Assembly (NCBI GenBank): GCA_022647725.1
Contig: JALCLG010000001.1
Location: 1,133,535 to 1,197,534, forward strand
Reading direction: 5' to 3'
From: Bacilli bacterium
GTDB taxonomy: Bacteria > Bacillota_I > Bacilli_A > RFN20 > CAG-288
DNA: 64,000 bases
Each line of letters starts with the position of its first letter. Position 1 is the first letter of the stretch. The position numbers were made by a program, and so were the translations under genes. The notes beneath the pieces are model-generated. The model made no database searches. It had not been told where the DNA came from and saw nothing but the letters and a program-made list of their open reading frames with translations. This document shows positions 26,911-36,848 of this stretch, one piece after another.

Positions 26911-29715
26911 ATGCTTGAGATCCGCAACCTCGTTAAGGATTATCCCTTGGATGGGAAAAACAGCGTTCGGGCACTGCAAGGCATCAGCCTTTCTTTTCCG
27001 GATGTCCAGTTTGCCTCCATCCTCGGTCCTTCGGGCTGCGGCAAGACAACGCTGTTGAATCTGATCGGCGGGTTAGACAGCATCACCTCCGGCGATATTC
27101 TTTTTAACTACCGCTCCCTGAAAGCCATGGACAGCAAAGCCATGGACAGCTATCGCAACAATCGGATCGGTTTTATCTTCCAGGACTACTTCATGATTTC
27201 CACGTTCTCGATTCTGGAGAACGTGATGCTAGCCCTGACAGTGCAGGGCGTCAAAGACAAGGAAGCCAAAGAGAAAGCCCTGAAGGCACTCCAGGAAGTC
27301 GGTCTTGGCGGGATGGAGAAGAAGAAACCTCGGCAGCTTTCCGGCGGCCAGCAGCAACGGGCTGCCATTGCCCGGGCTTTGGTCTTGGACCCGTCGATCA
27401 TCCTTGCTGATGAACCGACTGGCGCCTTGGACAGTCAGGCCAGTGAAAGCATCATGGGTCTCTTGAAGTCGCTGTCCAAAACGAGGCTCGTCATCTTAGT
27501 CACCCATAATGAGGCTCTTGCCAAACGCTACAGCCAGCGACTGATCCGTCTCAAGGATGGCAAGCTTGAATCCGATGAGATGATTGCCCCGGAAGAAACG
27601 CATCCCGAAGCCGAGCCAAAGCCCGAAAGACCGGCCAAGCTTTCCTTAGCTGCCAGTCTCAAGATGGCCGTCCGGAATATATTGACAAAGAAATGGAAAA
27701 CCGTTCTTACTGGTATTGCCAATTCTTTTGGTATGATTGGAATTGCCTTCTTCCTTTCCCTTAATTATGGCTTCCAGAACTATACCCAGAGGATCTCCCA
27801 GCAGTCGGCCTCCTCCTTGCCGGTCGTAGTGACTGCCTATAGTCAGAACAGCACCACGGCTACCTGGTCGGAGACCAATGCCAGCGTCCTTTATCCGTCC
27901 ACGGATGAGATTTATCCCTCGGTCGATAGCTCCTCAGCCACGTCCTACACCTACAATAACTTCTCCAGCAAATACTTCAGCTACCTGCAGAAGCTGAAGA
28001 AGGAGGGCGTCATCAAGGAGATTGTCCAGAGTTACGGCAATGACTACTCTTTCAATCTGATGACCAACTTCCCGGATTCCCTCAATGGGAAGACTGCCGG
28101 CGGAGTCGCTTCCGTATCGACCACGTCTTATTCCTATAACTACTATGCCTCGGCGTCTCAGCTTCCGACCAATATCTTCCATGTCCTGTATGGGGATTTG
28201 GATCAGTATGATCTCTTGGCTGGCTCCTTGCCGCAAAGCCAGAACGACCTTGTCTTGGTCGTCAACCGGTATAACTCCGTCAGTTTCAATATTCTCAAGA
28301 GTCTGGGCTTCTATAATTCCGAGGATACCCAGGAAGATGTCAAGGATACCTCCTTGAAGAGCAAGGTGAAGCCGATTTCCTTTACCGACATCATCGGCAG
28401 CAATGGGCAGGGCGGGAAGAGTTATAAAGTCTTCACCAACAGCGAGTATTACTCCTTTAAATCAAACTATACCGTCAAGGATGGCTTAGGCCATGACCGG
28501 ACGATGTCGACCTATTACCGCAACAGCGATGTCAATCAGGATTTCTACGATACCAATGGCATTTCTTTGAAGGTCACGGGCATTCTCCGTCCGAAATCGA
28601 CCTCAGCCTTTTCCATTCTTTCTCCGGCTCTTTGCTATTCAGCGGCCTTACAGGATACCTTAGCTCCTCTGAATACGAACAGCGATCTTGCCAAGTCCTA
28701 TCAGAGCGATGTCATCTTCACCAATCCCAACAATTCCAAGACGCCAGGCGATGATTTCGTCAATGAGATCAATGCGGTGGTCAGCGATTATCTCTCTGGG
28801 GACAGTCTGACGTTGCCGACGGACAAGGTCAACGGAATCCTATATAAATACTTCACGTTCTATTATCCCATTGAAAGACAAAGCAGCACCGCTACGACGG
28901 CCCCGCCTTATTATTTCACCAGTGTGAATGCCTATCTCAACAATGCCCGGTCCATGGGCGCGGATCTGATTCCGCAGAGCTTCTATGGGGTGGATCTGAC
29001 CGATCAGAAGACCTTGGATTCCTATCTGGACAGTTTCCTCAAGGATCTCGACAGCGATGTCACGAAGGCTTATCAGGATATCCTGGGGATGATTGCCTAT
29101 ATGAATGCCTATTCCCTGGTGGAGACGGTCGTTCTTTTCCCGAGCGACCTGACGGCGCGGAAGACCCTGTTAGCCAAGCTGGATTCTTTCAATGAGGTTC
29201 AGTCCGGTAGTGAGGACCATGCCGCCAATACTCAGGAAGTCGTCAAATATCTGGAAGAGAACGACACTTCGATGATTGAGGATATCGGTGAAGTCATCTC
29301 CATCGTCTCTACCATCCTGATTATCTTTACGGCCGTCTCTTTGACGGTCAGCTGTGCCATGACTGCCTTATTGACGTCCAATAACGTTTTGGAGCGCCGC
29401 AAAGAAATTGGCTTGCTTCGTTCCTTAGGCGTCCGCAAAAAGGATATTGCCATTACTTTTGAGATCGAGGCCGGATTCATTGGAATTCTGGCCGGCCTTC
29501 TAGGGTCCTTATTAACCTATGTGATCAGCTTCCCGATCAATCAGATGATGAATTATTACTACCCCAATTACTATGTTGGAACCATTTGTGACTTCACGTG
29601 GGTTCATCTGCTCATCGTGGTGGGAATCTCCTTGCTGATTGGCTTGATTTCCGCCTTGATTCCTTCCTTAAAAGCCGCCCGGGAGAACCCGGTAAGTGCC
29701 CTTCACAGCGACTGA
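26911..29715 (+). CDS. ABC transporter: ATPase fused to FtsX-type permease (MacB-like)
   Basis: This 934-residue protein has an ATPase domain at about 1-225 (Walker [10 protein letters not shown], signature LSGGQQQR, Walker [13 protein letters not shown]). A first membrane helix lies near 268-290, a large extracytoplasmic domain spans about 290-770, and three C-terminal helices form the FtsX domain ([51 protein letters not shown]). This is a type VII/MacB-like mechanotransmission transporter. Such proteins act in peptide or lipoprotein export or in envelope-stress functions. The last helices are followed by [14 protein letters not shown], a typical ending. It closes the pip operon. Confidence 0.9.
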   Translation: MLEIRNLVKDYPLDGKNSVRALQGISLSFPDVQFASILGPSGCGKTTLLNLIGGLDSITSGDILFNYRSLKAMDSKAMDSYRNNRIGFIFQDYFMISTFSILENVMLALTVQGVKDKEAKEKALKALQEVGLGGMEKKKPRQLSGGQQQRAAIARALVLDPSIILADEPTGALDSQASESIMGLLKSLSKTRLVILVTHNEALAKRYSQRLIRLKDGKLESDEMIAPEETHPEAEPKPERPAKLSLAASLKMAVRNILTKKWKTVLTGIANSFGMIGIAFFLSLNYGFQNYTQRISQQSASSLPVVVTAYSQNSTTATWSETNASVLYPSTDEIYPSVDSSSATSYTYNNFSSKYFSYLQKLKKEGVIKEIVQSYGNDYSFNLMTNFPDSLNGKTAGGVASVSTTSYSYNYYASASQLPTNIFHVLYGDLDQYDLLAGSLPQSQNDLVLVVNRYNSVSFNILKSLGFYNSEDTQEDVKDTSLKSKVKPISFTDIIGSNGQGGKSYKVFTNSEYYSFKSNYTVKDGLGHDRTMSTYYRNSDVNQDFYDTNGISLKVTGILRPKSTSAFSILSPALCYSAALQDTLAPLNTNSDLAKSYQSDVIFTNPNNSKTPGDDFVNEINAVVSDYLSGDSLTLPTDKVNGILYKYFTFYYPIERQSSTATTAPPYYFTSVNAYLNNARSMGADLIPQSFYGVDLTDQKTLDSYLDSFLKDLDSDVTKAYQDILGMIAYMNAYSLVETVVLFPSDLTARKTLLAKLDSFNEVQSGSEDHAANTQEVVKYLEENDTSMIEDIGEVISIVSTILIIFTAVSLTVSCAMTALLTSNNVLERRKEIGLLRSLGVRKKDIAITFEIEAGFIGILAGLLGSLLTYVISFPINQMMNYYYPNYYVGTICDFTWVHLLIVVGISLLIGLISALIPSLKAARENPVSALHSD

Positions 29716-29816
29716 AGCAAAACATTTCCTTGTAAGTTGGTCTACGGGATAACTATAATATATAGGTTCTAGCAGCTTTTCGTTGCTAAGAAATATTAGA
29801 AAAAAGAGGTAAAACT

Positions 29817-30536
29817 ATGGGTAGAGCACACGAAGTACGAGCCAAGAAGATCGCTCAGACAAATGCAGCAAAGTCGTCTCTGTACAACAGAGCCAGTAAG
29901 GAAATTTACATTGCTGCCAAGAGCGGTGTGCCTGATCCTAACGATAACCTCGCGTTACGGTCGGCCATTGAAAAGTGGAAGGCCCAGCATGTCACCCGTG
30001 ATGTCATTGACCGTGCTATTGAGAAGGCCAAGAGCAAGGATGCCAATGCTTTTGTCGCCGGACGTTATGAAGGTTTCGGTCCTGCCGGTGTCGCCATTAT
30101 GGTCGATACTCTGACCGATAACGATAAGCGGGCTTACTCGGCTGTCCGGGCGGCTTTCTCTCATCATGGCGGCAACATCGGAAACAGCGGCTGCGCTGCT
30201 TTCAATTTCACTTATTTAGGCGTCATTTCCTTCGATACGGATAAGACCGTCGAAGAGATTGAGGATGATCTGATCCTCAACGACATCGACGTCCAGTCCG
30301 TCGATAAGGATGAGACCAACGTCGAAGTCATCACCACGCCGGCTTCCTTCGAAGCCGCTAAGGCTGAGCTCGAGAAGACCTTCGGTATCCAGGAATTCAC
30401 GGAAGCTGAAGTCACCTATGTCCCGCAGGCCAGAGTCACCTTAAGCGCTGAGGATAAGGAAAAGGTTCAGAACCTGATTGATTCCCTCGATGAGATCGAG
30501 GATGTCCAGGCTGTCTATCACAACGCTGATCTGTAA
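29817..30536 (+). CDS. yebC: YebC/PmpR-family protein
   Basis: This 239-residue YebC/TACO1-family protein begins MGRAHEVRAKKIAQT and carries GRYEGFGPAGVAIMVDTLTDN and HHGGNIGNSGCAAFNF, the family hallmarks. Members are described as transcriptional regulators and, more recently, as aids to translation of difficult (proline-rich) stretches. Its own promoter region has ACTATAAT about 65 nt upstream, and AGAGGT precedes the ATG. It is followed by a strong terminator that lies inside the coding end of the convergent gene. Confidence 0.93.
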   Translation: MGRAHEVRAKKIAQTNAAKSSLYNRASKEIYIAAKSGVPDPNDNLALRSAIEKWKAQHVTRDVIDRAIEKAKSKDANAFVAGRYEGFGPAGVAIMVDTLTDNDKRAYSAVRAAFSHHGGNIGNSGCAAFNFTYLGVISFDTDKTVEEIEDDLILNDIDVQSVDKDETNVEVITTPASFEAAKAELEKTFGIQEFTEAEVTYVPQARVTLSAEDKEKVQNLIDSLDEIEDVQAVYHNADL

Positions 30537-30552
30537 AGAAATCGGCTGCTGA

Positions 30553-31443
30553 CTACGGCTTTGAAAGCTGCTGGGGTTTCTCCCCGGCAGCTTTTTTGGA
30601 TAGCATCCGTTTTAAGGTCAGATAGCTGAAGATGCCATCCAGGATGAAAACATGGATTTCACCGATGGGGAACTCAATGGCAAACTCCAGATAGAAAATG
30701 CCTTGCCCGACTTTGACAATCTCATCAAAGGCGGCATACCAGCAGGCAAAGAAACCGATGAGACTCAGGAGATTCAAGGCAAAATGGATCCCGGCCCGAT
30801 CCTTCTTTGGACTGGGAAAAAGGAAATAAAGGAGGTTCGTTGCCGGTACCAGGATAAAGAAAAGCAACACCGGATAGACGACAGGGGAAATGACAAAATT
30901 CTGAAAACGGAACAGGGATAACATCCCGTTTCCTAAATAGTAGGAGGCACAACCGGCTAAAAAGAAGAGATAGACTCGGAAAGCCTTGGGATGTGCCGTC
31001 ACATAGCTTTCGGGATGGGACACGGGAACCAGAGTCTTGGTAAACTGGCCTTGGCTAAACCAGCGGATCAGCAAAGCCATAAAAAGAAGGATGCTCACTT
31101 CCTCACTCAGGACGGCAACCCGGTCGACAAGATGGGTAGGATCCTCAAAGTAGAAGTTCCGATAATAGCTGATGAGGATGATCGACAGCAGACAGCTTAC
31201 GCCGGCAATTATCAGGTAGGAAAGGACGCCTCTCTTTGTTAAGGGGACAAGTTCGACATGCCGGTAGGCTAAGAAGAGGGAAAAGAGGACGAGGACTCCT
31301 AACAGCGTGACCGGCAGGATTTCAAAGAAGGAATGCAGGCCATCCGTGATGGCACCGAAAAGATGCAGCATCCCCCAATAGAAGGCTAAGGAGGCTAGCA
31401 GATAGAAGACGATGAAAAGGTATCTCCGGGCGGCGTATTTCAT
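30553..31443 (-). CDS. Polytopic membrane protein, uncharacterised
   Basis: This 296-residue protein has about seven hydrophobic helices (for example YLFIVFYLLASLAFYWGMLH, LLGVLVLFSLFLAY, VISPVVYPVLLFFILVPATN). The family was not recognised. The ATG overlaps the stop of the upstream metallophosphoesterase gene by four bases, so the two are coupled. The last residues (AAGEKPQQLSKP) are encoded by the hairpin that serves as the terminator of convergent yebC, so the protein tail is constrained by or derived from a terminator. Confidence 0.7.
   Translation of the reverse strand: MKYAARRYLFIVFYLLASLAFYWGMLHLFGAITDGLHSFFEILPVTLLGVLVLFSLFLAYRHVELVPLTKRGVLSYLIIAGVSCLLSIILISYYRNFYFEDPTHLVDRVAVLSEEVSILLFMALLIRWFSQGQFTKTLVPVSHPESYVTAHPKAFRVYLFFLAGCASYYLGNGMLSLFRFQNFVISPVVYPVLLFFILVPATNLLYFLFPSPKKDRAGIHFALNLLSLIGFFACWYAAFDEIVKVGQGIFYLEFAIEFPIGEIHVFILDGIFSYLTLKRMLSKKAAGEKPQQLSKP
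30564..30597 (+). terminator. Strong terminator of yebC, overlapping the convergent gene
   Basis: AAAGCTGCTGGGG pairs with CCCCGGCAGCTTTT around TTTCT, with one G-U pair, and ends in six T residues. It lies within the final codons of the minus-strand membrane protein gene. Confidence 0.92.
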
Positions 31444-32420
31444 GGCTGGACAAAGACTCTTTCCACATTGCCAAGGCCAAAGTTTTCTGTGTCATCGGAA
31501 AGACGGATAAGGGTGCAGCCAATCCGGTCATCCCGATGGTATATTTCACGGGTTGCCTTCAAATCGTAGGCCAGCACGACATTCTGATAGAGGAGATGGC
31601 TGTCATTGACATGGTCGTGTCCGATGAACATTCCTTTGACGCCCACTGCTTTCATCCGCTGAAAGGCATCCGTCCGTTTGTAGCCGAGATGGATGACCCC
31701 GGGGTCATCCCCGTCGCCTTGACAGTCGCCTTTCCGGTAGGCATCATAGGCATCTTTGAATTCATAGATCGGCATATGGAAGAAGGCCAAGGAAGGAACG
31801 GCGCCCTCGTCTTTGGCAATGGCTTCCACATGCGCCAGCTGGTCTTCGTGGATGACATCGTAATGGAAGACGCCGGAAGCCAGATGATAGGTGTTGGAAT
31901 CCAGAATATATAGCCGGTATTTGGTTTGGCTGTTCTCATCAAGATTGAGATAGTAGTTGGCCTGACCATAGAGATCATCGTCACCATAATCGATGTATCG
32001 GGCATAGGGCCTCTTCTGGATTTCATCGGCTAAATACCGGTAGCTGTAGTCTCCCTGCAAGTCGTGGTTCCCATAGGTGAAGGCAAAGGGGATTTTCCAG
32101 CTATCCAGATGGTTGAGGATCTCCTGAACCATCGCTTTCGTGGCATTCATGAAAGTATCCCCGGTAATGACTATGAGATCGGGCTTTCCGGGATACTGGC
32201 TATGATAGGTGGCTTGATAAAGAACCTTATCCAAAAGACTCTCGACTTCGGGGATGTCGCTCTGGATCTCGACGTGGATATCGGTCAGCTGCATGATCTT
32301 ATAATCGGTATGAAAAGGAAGAGTGATCCGATAAGCTTCGGTCGGATAGGTTTTTGCCTTCCCACAGGAGCTCAGAACAAGCCCTGAAAGAAGGGCAAGG
32401 ATTAATGCACGTTTTCTCAT
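31440..32420 (-). CDS. Metallophosphoesterase lipoprotein
   Basis: This protein is about 326 residues from the ATG at 32420. A lipoprotein signal MRKRALILALLSGLVLSSC precedes a calcineurin-like phosphoesterase domain with the metal motifs LTDIHVE, VITGDTF, YGNHD and GHDHVND. It is anchored outside the membrane and hydrolyses phosphoesters; the substrate is unknown. The start was chosen for the signal peptide, and because TGTTATAAT (32428-32436 on the minus strand) ends 7 nt before this ATG. This implies a leaderless mRNA and excludes the longer reading frame. The downstream membrane protein is coupled by ATGA overlap. Confidence 0.85.
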   Translation of the reverse strand: MRKRALILALLSGLVLSSCGKAKTYPTEAYRITLPFHTDYKIMQLTDIHVEIQSDIPEVESLLDKVLYQATYHSQYPGKPDLIVITGDTFMNATKAMVQEILNHLDSWKIPFAFTYGNHDLQGDYSYRYLADEIQKRPYARYIDYGDDDLYGQANYYLNLDENSQTKYRLYILDSNTYHLASGVFHYDVIHEDQLAHVEAIAKDEGAVPSLAFFHMPIYEFKDAYDAYRKGDCQGDGDDPGVIHLGYKRTDAFQRMKAVGVKGMFIGHDHVNDSHLLYQNVVLAYDLKATREIYHRDDRIGCTLIRLSDDTENFGLGNVERVFVQP

Positions 32421-32427
32421 GTGAATC

Positions 32428-32436
32428 ATTATAACA
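32428..32436 (-). promoter_or_regulatory. Extended -10 promoter directly upstream of the phosphoesterase ATG
   Basis: TGTTATAAT, a perfect extended -10, ends 7 nt before the start codon. There is no ribosome binding site. Confidence 0.6.
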
Positions 32437-32515
32437 AATCCTATCCGACGTGACTTTGATCCACTGGCCGTGTCTAACAAAGGCAGTATCCTATCTTTCT
32501 AAAGCGAGCCAGCTA

Positions 32516-32524
32516 TGCTAAAAT
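32516..32524 (+). promoter_or_regulatory. Extended -10 promoter, leaderless gene
   Basis: TGCTAAAAT ends 8 nt before the ATG at 32533, and no ribosome binding site lies between. Confidence 0.55.
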
Positions 32525-32532
32525 AAAAATCT

Positions 32533-32898
32533 ATGAATAACCTGAAAAAACGTTTTGCTTCGTTTGCCGTCGGCGATTGGATCATCCTGGCTTTCAGTGT
32601 CGTCATGACGATCGTCGGCCTTTACTTTTCGATTGCCATGTCAGTCAAGCTCTCCCAGGGAGTCACCCTCTTCGGCAACAGCGATGCCTATACCGGCGAT
32701 ATCGAGACCCAGGGTCCGACTCAGGCTGATAAGCTGATTCTTTCCCTGTTCTGGATTCTGACTTTGATTCTTTTAGGCTTCAGCATCTTCTATGCTTTCT
32801 TCAAGAGCATGGCTAAGAAGCCGGTCGTCCATAAAGAGATTGTGGCCGGAAGAACGGTCATCATCCAGGAGAAGAAGGATTCTCATGACGGCGAGTGA
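32533..32898 (+). CDS. Small membrane protein, uncharacterised
   Basis: This 121-residue protein has two membrane helices (IILAFSVVMTIVGLYFSIAM near 18 and LFWILTLILLGFSIFYAFF near 76) with a polar loop between. The cytosolic tail is basic and charged (KSMAKKPVVHKEIVAGRTVI). The family was not recognised. It overlaps the next gene by 14 nt. Confidence 0.65.
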   Translation: MNNLKKRFASFAVGDWIILAFSVVMTIVGLYFSIAMSVKLSQGVTLFGNSDAYTGDIETQGPTQADKLILSLFWILTLILLGFSIFYAFFKSMAKKPVVHKEIVAGRTVIIQEKKDSHDGE

Positions 32899-33319
32899 TT
32901 TCAAAGACCTCTCCCTCTTATCCCATTGTGATCTGGTCCGCTTTGAGAAAAAAGGGTCAGTCCTGACCCTGATTGTGGTAGCGGACAATTCCGAAGACGA
33001 ACTTGAGAAGCCAGTCAAAGAGGACGATGAACTCGGCGATGAACAGCCGGAATATACCAAGGAGATCGAAGCCGATGCCGATGAAGGCATGAACGGCCAT
33101 CTCTTCCGGATTGTCTTCCAAGAAGTTAGGAACCTCAGCCAGCAGGGTGAGGAATCGGATAATTACCAGACGACAGGCGTGAAACTAGGGGATCATCATC
33201 TTGTCTATCAGGCGACAGGCCTGAATATGGCCAGCCCCGACGTTCCTTTCTCCTTAAGCTTCGACTATGCCACCTATGAGGTCTTCGACCGCGGTAAGAT
33301 CCAAGGACCGGATGTCTAA
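32885..33319 (+). CDS. Uncharacterised acidic protein
   Basis: This 144-residue soluble protein starts inside the end of the previous gene. A beta-strand-like start (DLVRFEKKGSVLTLIVVADN) is interrupted by an acidic insert (EDELEKPVKEDDELGDEQPE), then continues as a beta-rich C-terminus (SLSFDYATYEVFDRGKIQG). The family was not recognised. Coupling suggests it works with the upstream membrane protein. Confidence 0.6.
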   Translation: MTASDFKDLSLLSHCDLVRFEKKGSVLTLIVVADNSEDELEKPVKEDDELGDEQPEYTKEIEADADEGMNGHLFRIVFQEVRNLSQQGEESDNYQTTGVKLGDHHLVYQATGLNMASPDVPFSLSFDYATYEVFDRGKIQGPDV

Positions 33320-33321
33320 CC

Positions 33322-33351
33322 AAAAAAGTCAGGCGCGTTGCCTGACTTTTT
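33322..33351. terminator. Bidirectional terminator
   Basis: AAAGTCAGGC pairs with GCCTGACTTT around GCGTT, with A and T runs on either side, so it can serve both convergent genes. Confidence 0.9.
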
Positions 33352-33352
33352 C

Positions 33353-34048
33353 TTATTCGCGGTATTTGACCCAGGTCCTTTTATCAAAGGACATCTCGAT
33401 GATACGGGTCTTCGGGAAGAGCTTCTCGCAAGGCACCGGACCATCCAGCCAGTTGACGCCGATCTCATCGTCCTTGACGGAAAGGACACGGAACTCCCGG
33501 ATGCCCAGGCCATGGGCAGAGCAGTCGAAGCGGACGAAGTTGCCGACCGTGACACCGTATTTGATCAGCGAGATGACGCCTAAGGGCAGTCCTCTTAAGG
33601 TGTTATCCATCAGCTTATAGCGGCCCCGATGCCAGACCTTCTCAATCAGGAAGGCAAAGCCCAGGACATTGGCTCCCATATCTTCAATCAGGGTATACAT
33701 CGAAAAATACATGCTGCCGCCACAGAGCGCGGTGCCGACAATCAGGATCCCATCATCCTGAGAAAGCTCATTGCCACTGACAATCAAGCCATCGTACGGA
33801 TTGAGGACGATGACACCCAGACCTAACTTATAGGCAAGGGTCGAGGCAAAGGTGGTATCACCGCTGGGGCAGCAGATCTTGGTGATCCGTTTATCCAGAG
33901 GCTCTAACCGCTTCACCATCTGGTCAATCGTATAAGAAAAGGCAGCCCAGTCGCTGAAAAGAGGAGCAACATCCTTATAGGTGCCACCATTCTTGCTGAC
34001 GATCAGACGGTCAAAGACGGAATCATCGATTACTTCCTTTTCAGCCAT
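33353..34048 (-). CDS. Phosphoribosyltransferase-like protein with degenerate PRPP loop
   Basis: The central part of this 231-residue protein resembles type I phosphoribosyltransferases such as Apt: ICCPSGDTTFASTLAYKLG, then DDGILIVGTALCGGSMY, then MGANVLGFAFLIEK. The usual acidic pair of the PRPP motif (DDxxTTG type) is replaced by VGTALCGGS, so catalysis is doubtful and a sensor role is possible. It is the last gene of a purB-priA-hypothetical operon, spaced 3 nt from the gene before it. Confidence 0.55.
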   Translation of the reverse strand: MAEKEVIDDSVFDRLIVSKNGGTYKDVAPLFSDWAAFSYTIDQMVKRLEPLDKRITKICCPSGDTTFASTLAYKLGLGVIVLNPYDGLIVSGNELSQDDGILIVGTALCGGSMYFSMYTLIEDMGANVLGFAFLIEKVWHRGRYKLMDNTLRGLPLGVISLIKYGVTVGNFVRFDCSAHGLGIREFRVLSVKDDEIGVNWLDGPVPCEKLFPKTRIIEMSFDKRTWVKYRE

Positions 34049-34051
34049 AGG

Positions 34052-34612
34052 TTAGCTCTCCTTTTTCTCATGATGCTTTGCAGTCACTTCTTCCCGGATG
34101 CCGGCCAAGGCATCATAGATTTCCTTGTTCGTCGCATTCGGATGGTCTTTCACATAATTATCGAACTGGGCGATGATGTCTCCCATATACGGCTCTTCGC
34201 TCTCTTCTTCCTCCGTCTGCTTCTCCTCAGCCTCTTCGGCTTCCGTCGTCGCCTTGACGGTATTGCTGTCGGTCATATAGACCGGATAGCTGTCATCGTT
34301 GATGATATAGTCATGTTCGGGCTGAAAGTAACGGAAGAGAATATGGAAATTGACAGCGATATCCTTGAGATTGCTGACCAAAGCATCTTTGACGTCATTC
34401 TCCAATTCCTCATACTGCTCCGGCGCTTCGACGATGATGTTGAGACGGTAATTCGTCTGCTCGATGCCATCGTGGATGATGAAGCCCTCGGAGGCATAGA
34501 ACTCGAGCTCATTGTCGCCGATGCCATAGATCTTGACTAAGGCAGCATGTACCTTCCGGGTCACATCGATGGCCTGATAGGTATCCATTCCTAATAAACG
34601 GATGGTAATCAT
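34052..34612 (-). CDS. Uncharacterised protein with acidic linker
   Basis: This 186-residue protein has an N-terminal alpha/beta domain (about 1-110; MITIRLLGMDTYQAIDVTRK, TNYRLNIIVEAPEQYEELEN) that may bind a ligand, an acidic Glu-rich linker (about 122-145), and a short C-terminal helical segment. The family was not recognised. It lies between priA and the phosphoribosyltransferase-like gene, both within 20 nt. Confidence 0.55.
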   Translation of the reverse strand: MITIRLLGMDTYQAIDVTRKVHAALVKIYGIGDNELEFYASEGFIIHDGIEQTNYRLNIIVEAPEQYEELENDVKDALVSNLKDIAVNFHILFRYFQPEHDYIINDDSYPVYMTDSNTVKATTEAEEAEEKQTEEEESEEPYMGDIIAQFDNYVKDHPNATNKEIYDALAGIREEVTAKHHEKKES

Positions 34613-34630
34613 AGATTCAGATCCTTTCTC

Positions 34631-36844
34631 CTAGAGATTCTCTCTGCCAGGATCGACATTGATAAGGATATCGACATCCTTATTGGCTAAGCGGATCGTC
34701 TTGATGCCGTCCAAGATGGGCGACATCTCCTCGATCGACTTATATTTTAACAGGATGGAGCGATAATATCTTCCATTTGCGTAAGGAATGTAGGGGGAAG
34801 TGGGTCCATAGATGTTGACGCGCTTGTTCACACAGGCCTGATCCAGGTAGAGCCGGACCTTCTCGCTGACCGCCTCGGTCAGCTTATTGTCCACTCCTTT
34901 CAGGGTGATGGCACAGAGATACGTGTACGGAGGATACTGGTATTTCCGGCGCTCCTCCATCTCTTCCTGGTAGAACGTCTCATAGTCCTGCTTGGCGGCT
35001 AGCTGGATGACCCGGCTGTCCGGGAAGTAGGTCTGCAGGAGAATCCGTCCCTTCTTCTTGGCCCGCCCGGCCCGCCCGACAAACTGACAGAGCAGATCGA
35101 AGGTCTCTTCGTTAGCCATATAGGTGGGAAGCCTCAGTGAGCTGTCGCTGTCCAAGACCGCCGCCAAGGTGACCTCCGGGAAATCATGGCCTTTGGCGAT
35201 GATCTGCGTTCCGACCAGGATATCGGCCTCGCCCTGGGAGAAGTCGGCCAGGATCTCATGGCGGACGTCATTGCTGGAGACATCGCTGTCGAGTCTCAGG
35301 ATCTTGGCATTGGGGAAGAGGAATGCCAGGTCTTCGTAGGCCCGTTCTGTCCCAAAGCCAAGCTCCAGGAAATCGTGGCTGCCGCAGGGGCACTGATAGC
35401 TGGTGGCAGCAATCTGATAGCCGCAGTGGTGGCAGCGGAGCATTCCGTCCCGTTTATGGTAGTTTAAGGGGACATGGCAGTTCGGGCATTTGGCGACCTG
35501 ATGACAGTTCCGGCAAAGGTAGATGGGGGAGTAGCCGCGGCGGTTGATGAGAATCATGCTCTGCTCATGGGCTTTCAGGTTCTGAGTGAGTTCCTCAATC
35601 AAGGGCTTTGAATAGAAGCCGGAAAGATGAGGATCGAAATTGGCGCTGTCTGCCATATTGATGATTGTCAGATCGTGTTCCTGGTTGGCGGCAAAGCGCT
35701 GTTTCAAAAACAGCGGCTCATAGATGCCCTTTTCCGCCCGGGCCTTGTCGATGATCCGTGGGGTTGCCGAACCTAAGAGGACTTTGACGGATTCAATCTG
35801 ACTGCGCATCTCGGCCACTTTTATGGCATCGTAGAAGGGAGCGTTATCCTGTTTGTAGCTGTCTGAGTGCTCCTCATCGATGATGATAAGACCGAGGTTT
35901 CTGACCGGGGCGAAGATGGCACTCCGGGTGCCTAAGACAATCGTTGTCTCACCGAGACTGATCCGGCGGTACTCATCATATTTGCGGGCATCGCTTAAGG
36001 AGGAGTTCAGAATCGAGACCGAATCCTTAAAGGTGCTGGCAAAGAGATCCGCCATATGGTCGGTTAAAGCAATCTCGGGGACAAGGACCAGAACGCCTTT
36101 TCCCATTTTCAGATAGCTTTCGGCTAATTTTAAATAGACTTCCGTCTTGCCGCTGCCGGTGACGCCTTGAAGAAGATAGACCGACTTCGTGCCGTTAAGG
36201 ACGGCATCATGAACGGCCTGCTGGTCCTGGGTCAGCTCAATGGTTCTCGGAGCCTGGGCTTCAAACTCCGGAATCCGGTAGACCGGGACTTCCTTCAGTT
36301 CCACCGCCTGTTTGCTGACCAGCTTGGCTAAGGAGGCTTTGGCGCTGATATGAACGGTACGGATGCCGTTAGGCTCTTTGGCTATCTTTGCATAAAGAGC
36401 CTTCTCATTCTTGGATAAGAGAAGACCGGTGATGTCTTTGGCCAAGGCAAAAGTGGCGGTCTTGCCCTGAGACTTCTTCAGGGAGGAGTTCTTCGGTTTC
36501 AGGGACGGGGGCAGGAAGGCGGAGAGCACCTGGATCTGGTCGGCTTTGTAATACTGGCCGACCTCTTTGGCTAACGTCAGAAGAGCCGGTGTTAAGAGAG
36601 GATCCTGATCCAGCTTGGTATGGATGCGGCTTAAATGGATGCCGTTGGCTTTTTCGTAGTCTTCCACGGATTGGGTCAAGGGGAGCGGATCCTCCAAGAC
36701 AAACCCGATGGTGGACTGCGAACTGCCGAAAGACACCAAGACCCGCATACCGGCCTTGATGGAATCATCCTCGGTGAGGTAAGTGAAAGGACGGTCTAAG
36801 GAGACAACCGACCGCCCGATCAGGACTTTGGCGAGAAACGTCAT
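34631..36844 (-). CDS. priA: Primosomal protein N' (replication restart helicase PriA)
   Basis: This 737-residue protein carries the N-terminal 3'-DNA binding domain, a helicase core with Walker A GVTGSGKTEVY, IIDEEHSD (DEAH type), GSATPR and GRAGRAKKKGR. The PriA-specific zinc-binding insert is CRNCHQVAKCPNCHVPLN with CHHCGYQ and CPCGSHDF. PriA reloads the replisome at stalled forks. It starts 4 nt after the purB stop on the same strand, so the two are in one operon. Length is normal for the family. Confidence 0.95.
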   Translation of the reverse strand: MTFLAKVLIGRSVVSLDRPFTYLTEDDSIKAGMRVLVSFGSSQSTIGFVLEDPLPLTQSVEDYEKANGIHLSRIHTKLDQDPLLTPALLTLAKEVGQYYKADQIQVLSAFLPPSLKPKNSSLKKSQGKTATFALAKDITGLLLSKNEKALYAKIAKEPNGIRTVHISAKASLAKLVSKQAVELKEVPVYRIPEFEAQAPRTIELTQDQQAVHDAVLNGTKSVYLLQGVTGSGKTEVYLKLAESYLKMGKGVLVLVPEIALTDHMADLFASTFKDSVSILNSSLSDARKYDEYRRISLGETTIVLGTRSAIFAPVRNLGLIIIDEEHSDSYKQDNAPFYDAIKVAEMRSQIESVKVLLGSATPRIIDKARAEKGIYEPLFLKQRFAANQEHDLTIINMADSANFDPHLSGFYSKPLIEELTQNLKAHEQSMILINRRGYSPIYLCRNCHQVAKCPNCHVPLNYHKRDGMLRCHHCGYQIAATSYQCPCGSHDFLELGFGTERAYEDLAFLFPNAKILRLDSDVSSNDVRHEILADFSQGEADILVGTQIIAKGHDFPEVTLAAVLDSDSSLRLPTYMANEETFDLLCQFVGRAGRAKKKGRILLQTYFPDSRVIQLAAKQDYETFYQEEMEERRKYQYPPYTYLCAITLKGVDNKLTEAVSEKVRLYLDQACVNKRVNIYGPTSPYIPYANGRYYRSILLKYKSIEEMSPILDGIKTIRLANKDVDILINVDPGRENL

Positions 36845-36848
36845 GATG

